Made by a program: the position numbers and the translations under genes. The notes beneath the pieces were generated by a model that was given only the letters and a program-made list of their open reading frames with translations, was not told the origin of the DNA and did no database searches. Below are positions 58,000 to 64,000 of a stretch of DNA of 64,000 bases, in pieces. Source of the stretch: CALBZG01 sp964486295 (GTDB taxonomy: Bacteria; Bacillota; Clostridia; Peptostreptococcales; Anaerovoracaceae); contig CAZAMF010000004.1 in NCBI GenBank assembly GCA_964486295.1, positions 1 to 64,000 of the forward strand. Direction: 5' to 3'. How positions within the stretch are numbered: the first letter of the stretch is position 1; each line of letters begins with the position of its first letter.

Positions 58000-59860
58000 A
58001 TTTCTTGATCCTTTCTGCAACACCGGCCGGATCCAATTCGTATTTCCGATACAATTGGGCCCGGGATCCGTGTTCTATGAATTTATCAGGCCAGCCCAGA
58101 TTTAAGACCCTCGGTTCTTCGTGCCCCGACATCTTGAGTTCAGCGCTGAATTCGTGGCCGAAACCCCCGGATAAAACATTATCTTCCAAAGTTACAAATC
58201 GATTGCATTTTTCGGCCGATTTCATTAATTCAAGCCGATCAAACGGTCTTTCAAATCTGACATTCACAACACCGGCATCGATGCCGCTATCGCTGAGGAT
58301 GTCTGCAGCGGCAAGAGCGGTGCCTGTCATATTGCCAACAGCCCAGATGGCAACATCTTTACCCTCGCGCAAGACTTCGCAACTGCCGTCCAGCGTTTTT
58401 CTGTCAGAGCTTCCGTTGAGGTCGGCAGCGATTCCTTTCGGGTACCGGATCGCACATGGCCCATTGACATGCAGCGCATATTCCATCATTTCAGCAAGTT
58501 CCGGCCCATCCTTCGGGCACAGAACGGTCATATTCGGCATATGGTTCAGGTATGACAGATCATAAATCCCATGATGAGTCTCCCCATCGTTTCCGACTAT
58601 TCCTGACCGGTCGATACAAAATACCACCGGCAGATTTTGCATACAGACATCGATCATCATCATATCGTAGCTGCGTTGTAAAAATGTTGAGTAAATCGCT
58701 ACAAAGGGTTTCATTCCGGCTTTGGCGAGTCCTGCGGCAAAAGTGACGGCATGCCCTTCGGCGATTCCCACGTCAAAGCATCTATCCGGGTATTTTTTAT
58801 TGAAATTCTCCAGGCCCGTGCCATCCAGCATCGCAGCGCAAACGGCCACAACGGCTGGATCCCTGCCGGCCAACTGAATCAGTTTGTTCCCGAATATCCG
58901 AGAATACGTAAAGCTGGTATCCGGATTTTTTAGTGCGCCTGTTTCCGGATCGAATGGCGATATGCCATGGAATCTGTCCGGATTGACCTCTGCATTTTTA
59001 TAGCCTTTTCCTTTTTTGGTAATCACATGGATTAATTTGGGCCCGGGTATGTTTTCCGCAATATTGAAAACCTCCAGCAGGTCGTTTATGTTATGACCAT
59101 CGATAGGCCCGATGTATTTGATGCCCATCTCTTCAAAAATCGCTGCGTCGTTGATCACTGCATATTTAATGGAGTCCTTAATATTCCCGATGCCGTTATA
59201 CAAGCCCTGGCCTACGCCGGGTATATTCTTGATGGTCTTCTTGAGTTGTTTTTTAAACTCCAGATAACCATAACTGGTCCTTAACTTGCCCAGATGCTGC
59301 GATAGCGCCCCTACATTTTGAGAAATGGACATATTGTTGTCGTTTAATATGATGGTCAGGTCCGTATTCCGGCAACCTGCGTTATTCAAGGCCTCGTAAG
59401 CAATACCGCCAGTCATGGAACCGTCTCCGATCACAGCGACAACTTTATAATCCTCACCTCTCAGGTCTCTTGCCGATGCCATGCCCAGTGCCGCTGATAC
59501 CGAGGTGCTGGCATGTCCGGTGTCAAAAGCATCATGGCGGCTTTCGTCAAATTTCGGGAATCCGCTGATTCCTCCCATCTGACGCAGCGTATCAAACCTG
59601 TCAGCCCTGCCGGTCAGTATTTTATGAACATAGGACTGATGTCCTACATCCCAGATGATTTTGTCCACCGGGCTGTTATAATGTACATGCAAGGCGATGG
59701 ACAGCTCAACGACCCCTAGGTTGGAGGCTATATGGCCGCCGGTTTTTGATACTTTTTCTATCAGAAATTCACGTATTTCATAAGATAACAACTCCAGTTC
59801 TCTCGGAGTCATATATTTCAAATCCTCTGGGAAATTGTACTCAAGAAGAGTTTTGTTCAT
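57986..59860 (-). CDS. dxs: 1-deoxy-D-xylulose-5-phosphate synthase
   Basis: This 624-residue thiamine diphosphate enzyme joins pyruvate and glyceraldehyde-3-phosphate, the first step of the MEP isoprenoid pathway. The TPP/Mg motif GDGSMTGGIAYEALN lies at about 150-165. The catalytic His lies in GHQSYVHKILTGR. The transketolase pyrimidine and C-terminal domains are complete (VGIAEGHAVTFAAGLA). It is 15 bp after ispA, so synthesis of the isoprenoid precursor and prenyl chain are co-expressed. The other MEP genes lie outside the window. Confidence 0.98.
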   Translation of the reverse strand: MNKTLLEYNFPEDLKYMTPRELELLSYEIREFLIEKVSKTGGHIASNLGVVELSIALHVHYNSPVDKIIWDVGHQSYVHKILTGRADRFDTLRQMGGISGFPKFDESRHDAFDTGHASTSVSAALGMASARDLRGEDYKVVAVIGDGSMTGGIAYEALNNAGCRNTDLTIILNDNNMSISQNVGALSQHLGKLRTSYGYLEFKKQLKKTIKNIPGVGQGLYNGIGNIKDSIKYAVINDAAIFEEMGIKYIGPIDGHNINDLLEVFNIAENIPGPKLIHVITKKGKGYKNAEVNPDRFHGISPFDPETGALKNPDTSFTYSRIFGNKLIQLAGRDPAVVAVCAAMLDGTGLENFNKKYPDRCFDVGIAEGHAVTFAAGLAKAGMKPFVAIYSTFLQRSYDMMMIDVCMQNLPVVFCIDRSGIVGNDGETHHGIYDLSYLNHMPNMTVLCPKDGPELAEMMEYALHVNGPCAIRYPKGIAADLNGSSDRKTLDGSCEVLREGKDVAIWAVGNMTGTALAAADILSDSGIDAGVVNVRFERPFDRLELMKSAEKCNRFVTLEDNVLSGGFGHEFSAELKMSGHEEPRVLNLGWPDKFIEHGSRAQLYRKYELDPAGVAERIKKFVKG

Positions 59861-59875
59861 TCGTTCTTTGCTCCT

Positions 59876-60739
59876 TTATTTGGCTTGTACAGCCAGATTT
59901 CCTGCCAGTTTGTTGAAAAATTCGGCATTATCGTAATGAGGCGCCATGATCTGCAAGGCAAAGTCTGTGAGCTCTTTGACGCGATTTTTGCTTTTTTCAA
60001 TGCCATTCGCCACCACATAGTTGGATTTATCTTTGTTGTTATCGGCATCCAGCATATCATCACAGATCTGGAAGGCAAGGCCTAAACATTCCGCGTAATC
60101 CGTAAGCAGCCTTAATGTGCTATCATCCGCTTTTCCAAGATGCGCACCTGCTCTTATAGCCGCTACAATCAGCGCTGCGGTTTTATTGACATGGATATAT
60201 TCCAAAAGTTCGTTGCTTACATTTTTTGAGGCCAGCTCGATATCGGATACCTGTCCGGCGATCATTCCTCTGCATCCCGCTCCTTTTGCAATTTCATAGC
60301 TGGCTTTGACACGGCATTTCAGACATCCGGCATCATCAAAATACAAAAGCATATCCTTGTTCATAGCCTCAAAGGCAGAACTTAAAAGCCCATCTCCGGC
60401 CAGGATGGCGATTGCCTCACCATAAACTTTATGATTGGTCGGGATCCCTCTTCTAAAATCATCGTCATCCATTGCCGGGAGGTCATCATGGATCAGGCTG
60501 TAAGTGTGAATGTATTCGATAGCCAGCGCATAGGGCAATGCCATTTTGATGTCCCCTCCGCAAAAGTCGCAGGCAGCCAGAAGAAGAACAGGCCGCAGAC
60601 GCTTCCCTCCCGCCGTCAGACTATATTTCATCGCATCATAGAGCGTAATGCTTTTCTGGTCGATTTCAGGAAGACAATCCAGAATATGCTGATCTATAAT
60701 TTCTTTATAGTCGTTGTATTTTCTATCCGTACCGTACAT
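59876..60739 (-). CDS. ispA: Farnesyl diphosphate synthase (polyprenyl synthase)
   Basis: This 287-residue trans-prenyltransferase condenses IPP with DMAPP and GPP. The first aspartate-rich motif is in SLIHDDLPAMDDDDFRRG, and the second is QICDDMLDADNN. The bulky residues before the first motif (HTYSLIHDD) suit a short-chain (C15) product. It lies between xseB and dxs, a conserved arrangement. The start is ATG 60739 with GGAGG upstream. Confidence 0.95.
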   Translation of the reverse strand: MYGTDRKYNDYKEIIDQHILDCLPEIDQKSITLYDAMKYSLTAGGKRLRPVLLLAACDFCGGDIKMALPYALAIEYIHTYSLIHDDLPAMDDDDFRRGIPTNHKVYGEAIAILAGDGLLSSAFEAMNKDMLLYFDDAGCLKCRVKASYEIAKGAGCRGMIAGQVSDIELASKNVSNELLEYIHVNKTAALIVAAIRAGAHLGKADDSTLRLLTDYAECLGLAFQICDDMLDADNNKDKSNYVVANGIEKSKNRVKELTDFALQIMAPHYDNAEFFNKLAGNLAVQAK

Positions 60740-60763
60740 GCTTTCACCTCCGCATCGCTGATG

Positions 60764-60952
60764 CTACTCTTTATAGGTTTCAATTTTTTGTTTCGCGCTT
60801 GTTAGGATCTCCGTACATTTTTTATAGTACACCAGACCCTCCTCAAAGCTCCGGATGGCTTCTTCCAAAGGCACTTCTTCATCCCTCAGTTTTTCCGCAC
60901 ACTTTTCCAGCGCTTCCATCGCTTCTTCAAAAGTCATTTCTTTTTTACCCAT
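60764..60952 (-). CDS. xseB: Exodeoxyribonuclease VII small subunit
   Basis: This 62-residue coiled-coil subunit of exonuclease VII has the family pattern TFEEAMEALEKCAEKLRDEEVPLEEAIRSFEEG-type at residues 6-38. It binds the large subunit XseA, encoded directly upstream with a 1-bp gap. The start ATG 60952 follows GGAG. Confidence 0.95.
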   Translation of the reverse strand: MGKKEMTFEEAMEALEKCAEKLRDEEVPLEEAIRSFEEGLVYYKKCTEILTSAKQKIETYKE

Positions 60953-60953
60953 C

Positions 60954-62288
60954 TCAGTTCTCCTTTACGCTGTTCACGGTGGCTTTTGCGCTTCCATCCA
61001 TGAATACGATCGTTAACGGATCTTCAGGTTTCACTTTAGTTGCAGAGTTTACGGCTCTCCCTAAACGGTCAAGCACTGCAGCATAGCCTCGCTCCATGAT
61101 GGCGAAAGGGCTCAGGTCCTTCAAGGAATCTCCTGCTGCGGTCAGTCTCCGGCTTTTTGTGTTCAGATTGCTGTCAACTCTCTCAAAGAGCGTTTTATGC
61201 AGATGCTCTGCCTTGATTTCGTATACATTCAATCTGTTTTTTATATCAAGAGCATTATAGAGCTCGTCTATTCTGATTTGATTGCCAGCCAAGCGATCAT
61301 CCATGTCTCTTTTGGCCTGAATATTCATTTTCTGCACCTGCATACCCAAAAGGCTTACCCTGCCCTGCAGAATGCTGTATAAAGAGCTGAAGTCATAACT
61401 CCTTATTTTCAGGTTGCTTTTGTCAACAATAGAATTCATGCTGTTGTCCAGGATGCTTTTATATCGTTCAATTGAAGCTTTCAGTTCCCTGATATCCGGT
61501 ACCGCCATGGCAGCTGCTGCCGTAGGTGTTTCGGCTCTTTTGTCCGCCACCATGTCCGATATGGTAAAATCCGTTTCATGTCCGACGGCAGAAATAATCG
61601 GTATCTCCGATGCAAAAATAGCCCTAGCTACGATTTCCTCGTTGAACGCCCACAGGTCTTCAATGGAACCTCCACCCCTTCCGAGTATCACCACATCGGT
61701 TTCCGGGAACCGGCTGTTGACCTTCTCAATGGCCCTTTTGATATCAGCCGGCGCATTTTCACCCTGCACAAGACACGGGAAGATCAGGATGTCGCAGATA
61801 TTGTTTCTGCTTTGGATGATCGATAAAATATCCCGAATGGCTGCTCCTGTCTCGGATGTGATAACGGCCACTTTCAACGGAAAAGACGGCAACGCTTTCT
61901 TATATCTTTCCTGGAATAATCCTTCCTTTTCCAGTTTTTCCTTCAGTTTCTGAAAGGCAGCTGCCAGATCCCCGGCTCCAGCCGCTTCAACTTTTGATAC
62001 GTTGATATTATAATAGCCGCCGGGTTCGTACACGCTGATCTGTCCCACAACGACGACCTGCATGCCATCCGCCGGAACGAAGTCCATAGCGGCGAAGTTA
62101 TAAGCGCTTAAGAAGCAATTCACTTTGCTGCCCTGATCCTTCAGCGTGAAATAAATATGACCCGAAGAGTGCTTTTTAAGGCCTGATATTTCTCCCAGAA
62201 CCGAAACATTATAAAGCAGCGGGTCTGTGCCCAGCACTCTTTTTATATAACTATTCAGCTGAGAAACCGTTATCGGTTTTCCGGCCAT
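60954..62288 (-). CDS. xseA: Exodeoxyribonuclease VII large subunit
   Basis: This 444-residue subunit degrades single-stranded DNA. It has an N-terminal OB fold (residues 1-105; ITVSQLNSYIKRVL, VLGEISGLKKHSSGHIYFTLKD), the catalytic domain with VAVITSETGAAIRDI and GRGGGSIEDLWAFNEE, then a long coiled coil (about 310-400). GGGAGG before ATG 62288 sets the start; the frame runs to 62492 without support. It overlaps the TsaD-like gene by 19 bp. Confidence 0.96.
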   Translation of the reverse strand: MAGKPITVSQLNSYIKRVLGTDPLLYNVSVLGEISGLKKHSSGHIYFTLKDQGSKVNCFLSAYNFAAMDFVPADGMQVVVVGQISVYEPGGYYNINVSKVEAAGAGDLAAAFQKLKEKLEKEGLFQERYKKALPSFPLKVAVITSETGAAIRDILSIIQSRNNICDILIFPCLVQGENAPADIKRAIEKVNSRFPETDVVILGRGGGSIEDLWAFNEEIVARAIFASEIPIISAVGHETDFTISDMVADKRAETPTAAAAMAVPDIRELKASIERYKSILDNSMNSIVDKSNLKIRSYDFSSLYSILQGRVSLLGMQVQKMNIQAKRDMDDRLAGNQIRIDELYNALDIKNRLNVYEIKAEHLHKTLFERVDSNLNTKSRRLTAAGDSLKDLSPFAIMERGYAAVLDRLGRAVNSATKVKPEDPLTIVFMDGSAKATVNSVKEN

Positions 62289-63247
62289 ATGATATTCCTC
62301 CCAAGGTAACCGAGTCCTGCTGCATTGTCTGATGCCAGCTCTCTTCGCCCAAAATCCACAACAATGTCCGTTCCCGAAAAAGCGTCCCTGATTTTCGCTG
62401 CAATATATTCGCTGGAAGAAACCCCGCCTGCCAGTATGATGCAGTTTATCCTTTCGCTTTTTGTCGAGGCCTTGACCAGATCGATCAGGCATTCCGCAAT
62501 TTTATCAAAAATCTCTCTGATGATTCCCGTATAGAATTCTTCTGGAAATCCATCATGGTTTTTTTGGGTTTCAATCAATCGCTTCAGCTGCGTATCGATC
62601 CCGGACAAATTAATATAATTGCCATCCCTAGAGATCGATTTTAGATAGGCCGTGGTTTTTTCAGCTTTTAATGCGATGAGGTCCATCTCATCTCCACAGG
62701 GAAAATCCAGTCCCAGAAGTACTCCAGCTCTGTCCAGTACCTGCCCGAAAGAAATGTCTCTTGATCCCCCGATAATCTCTATTGATTCATCAACTTTCAG
62801 GATTTCTGTAGTACCTCCGCTTAGATGCATCGCCAGATACCTGCGAGCATTCTTCAGGCTGCCTGTTTCTTTGATGGCGGCAAGGTGTCCTTCCTGATGG
62901 GAAAAAGTAAAAAATGGCACGCCCAATCCCGATGCGAGGGCACTGCCAAAAGCTTCTCCGGCCAGAAAGCATGGCATATAGGAGTCTTTCATCTGTCTGG
63001 GTTTATTTGAAGAAACAATAGCAGCCACTTCACCGCCATGGATATCATCAAATACTTCCCGAATCATACGGGGCAAATTCCCCATATGCTGAAATACCGC
63101 GTCTGATTGCCTTAACCCTTTTTCACCCTTTTCAACCCGGAGGAGTTGACGAATGTCTTTTTTGATGGAGCCATCCCGGCGAACCACTGCAACGGATGTT
63201 TTATAATTACTGGAATCGAGAGCAACAATATAATTTCTATTGTCCAT
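62270..63247 (-). CDS. TsaD/Kae1-like paralogue
   Basis: This 325-residue ASKHA-fold protein is related to TsaD (formerly O-sialoglycoprotein endopeptidase), which makes t6A in tRNA. It has the metal-binding HxEGH in FSHQEGHLAA (about 117-126), LHLSGGTTEI-type nucleotide binding, and IILAGGVSSSEYIA. It is shorter and divergent from true TsaD. A paralogue in this exact place, between nusB and xseA, is common in Clostridia and has no established function. It overlaps nusB by 11 bp and xseA by 19 bp. t6A synthesis is presumably done by another gene. Confidence 0.88.
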   Translation of the reverse strand: MDNRNYIVALDSSNYKTSVAVVRRDGSIKKDIRQLLRVEKGEKGLRQSDAVFQHMGNLPRMIREVFDDIHGGEVAAIVSSNKPRQMKDSYMPCFLAGEAFGSALASGLGVPFFTFSHQEGHLAAIKETGSLKNARRYLAMHLSGGTTEILKVDESIEIIGGSRDISFGQVLDRAGVLLGLDFPCGDEMDLIALKAEKTTAYLKSISRDGNYINLSGIDTQLKRLIETQKNHDGFPEEFYTGIIREIFDKIAECLIDLVKASTKSERINCIILAGGVSSSEYIAAKIRDAFSGTDIVVDFGRRELASDNAAGLGYLGRNIIWPENR

Positions 63248-63650
63248 TATTTTCGTTCTTCAGGTTTCGTATGATTTTCCCCAGTACGCCATTGACAAAC
63301 CGGCCGGAATCATCCGTTCCGTACTTCTTGGCGAGATTGACAGCCTCGTTCACGACAACAGCAGCGGGTGTTTCTTTGATATAAAGAAGCTCCGCTGTTG
63401 CCAACCGCAATATCGCGAGATCCACGCGATTAATTCTGTTCAATGACCAGTTTTCGGCAATATTGTCCAGCAGCTTGTCGATTTCCGTCAGATTGGCTAT
63501 ACAGGTGCCATATAAATTGTCTGTAAAACGGTCGCTTTTGATTTCCTGCTCGGAAAAAAAACGCTCTTTCACTTCATTTCTGAAGTCTCTTTGCACTTCC
63601 ATGAGAAACAAAAGCTGCATCAATATCTCTCTGCTTTTAGATCTGGTCAT
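63237..63650 (-). CDS. nusB: Transcription antitermination factor NusB
   Basis: This 137-residue all-helical RNA-binding protein acts with S10 on boxA to antiterminate rRNA transcription. It has the opening SREILMQLLFLME and the conserved C-terminal ILRLATAELLYIKETPAAVVVNEAVNLAKKYG, GRFVNGVLG. It overlaps the Asp23 gene by 14 bp and the TsaD-like gene by 11 bp, a tightly packed operon. Confidence 0.97.
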   Translation of the reverse strand: MTRSKSREILMQLLFLMEVQRDFRNEVKERFFSEQEIKSDRFTDNLYGTCIANLTEIDKLLDNIAENWSLNRINRVDLAILRLATAELLYIKETPAAVVVNEAVNLAKKYGTDDSGRFVNGVLGKIIRNLKNENNGQ

Positions 63651-64000
63651 TCTGATCCTCCATCGCCCTAACCCCTTGAATATGAATATTTACCAATTTT
63701 ACGGCAAGCCCTGTTGCTTCAGCCACCGCATTTTTCACGTTTTCCTGAATATCCCAGGCGACTTCCGGAATTTTCGCACCGTAAACCACTTCGGCATAGA
63801 CATCGATTCCGATCCCGTCATCTTTCTGCTCCACCTTGATGCCCGTATACAGCGGTTCCCGGCCAAGAATATTTTTGGATATGGTATCAGAAAAGCCACT
63901 TGACAAGTCAGCAACACCCGAAGTTTTTAGAGTCGCATTGGCTGCGCAAATGGCTATAACATCATCTGATATCTTTATCTGGTTTGTTTTTTCATCCTTA
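63637..64000 (-). CDS. Asp23/Gls24 family protein (5' end outside the window)
   Basis: This minus-strand frame runs in from the right edge without a stop. Visible residues begin KDEKTNQIKISDDVIAICA and continue through AEVVYGAKIPEVAWDIQENV, the Asp23 (DUF322) pattern. The TTG inside the frame (63906) is not a real start, because the conserved N-terminal strand lies upstream of it. A DUF322 gene before nusB is typical in Firmicutes. It overlaps nusB by 14 bp. Confidence 0.9.
   Translation of the reverse strand, partial: KDEKTNQIKISDDVIAICAANATLKTSGVADLSSGFSDTISKNILGREPLYTGIKVEQKDDGIGIDVYAEVVYGAKIPEVAWDIQENVKNAVAEATGLAVKLVNIHIQGVRAMEDQNDQI

Noticed and set aside
1..64000. CRISPR arrays, rRNA, tRNA or insertion sequences
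   Set aside because: No spaced direct repeats, cloverleaf-like genes or transposase genes were recognised by eye; a tRNAscan or repeat search was not possible.

Overview
The window is chromosomal core DNA from a low-to-mid GC, Gram-positive anaerobe of the Clostridia. The evidence is gene content and local order: ftsK-rimO-pgsA-cinA-recA, nifS-nifU-mnmA, alaS-ireB-yqgF, and nusB-xseA-xseB-ispA-dxs-tlyA beside a mut/mia operon. Strong AGGAGG-type ribosome binding sites, a T-box leader, Gram-positive LexA boxes, TIGR03960/TIGR03936 genes and ferredoxin-type domains agree. The nearest relatives may be amino-acid-fermenting Clostridia such as the Anaerovorax/Aminipila group, but this is inference only. 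No rRNA, tRNA, CRISPR array or insertion sequence was recognised.

Layout of the plus-strand half. Positions 1-6754 hold the tail of a class III aminotransferase, two paralogous APC permeases, a histidine kinase with an extracellular solute-binding-like sensor, and an NtrC-type sigma-54 response regulator. A nested tandem palindrome lies in front of the first permease. This looks like a regulated amino acid or amine uptake and catabolism locus. From 6.9 to 13.8 kb come rpmB, an Asp23 protein, recG, rsmD, coaD, a coiled-coil protein, tmcAL and ackA. rpmF (59 codons) follows at 13.84 kb. A T-box leader, with UUC (Phe) as the best specifier candidate, precedes a phenylacetate-CoA ligase and a double-ACT protein. 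asd is on the minus strand. From 17.4 to 26.6 kb come ftsK, rimO, pgsA, cinA, SOS-controlled recA, rplU with an unusual C-terminal extension, rpmA without the usual Firmicutes leader, and obgE. From 26.6 to 35 kb come an XRE/S24-like regulator, the TIGR03960/TIGR03936 radical SAM pair, comEA, a free-standing Spo0A-type DNA-binding domain, a DUF896 protein, nifS, nifU, mnmA and an aldo/keto reductase. From 35 to 46 kb come a secreted nuclease, an aldolase/MtnA-like salvage pair, alaS, ireB, yqgF, a metallophosphoesterase, a flavodoxin and pyruvate carboxylase.

The minus-strand half (46.4-64 kb) begins at the right edge with a partial Asp23 gene and runs through nusB, a TsaD-like paralogue, xseA, xseB, ispA, dxs, tlyA, an aminotransferase, mutS, mutL, miaA, a tyrosine recombinase, the YnbB-like PLP enzyme, a TVP38 membrane protein and a PPOX flavoprotein. 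Most junctions overlap or are very short, so this is one long transcription unit or a few. A terminator closes it. Beyond it is a small LysM division-inhibitor-like gene whose promoter carries two LexA boxes, so the window has two clear SOS targets (this gene and recA).

The main candidates for novelty are: the tandem operator and two-component transporter locus; the Phe-type T-box over PaaK-ACT; the L21 extension with a competing-hairpin leader; the joint absence of the L27 leader and its protease gene; the orphan Spo0A-C protein; the S24-like regulator with a replaced catalytic lysine; the two-gene deoxypentose/methylthiopentose salvage module; and a decayed DUF6132-like gene beside a 17-bp inverted repeat.
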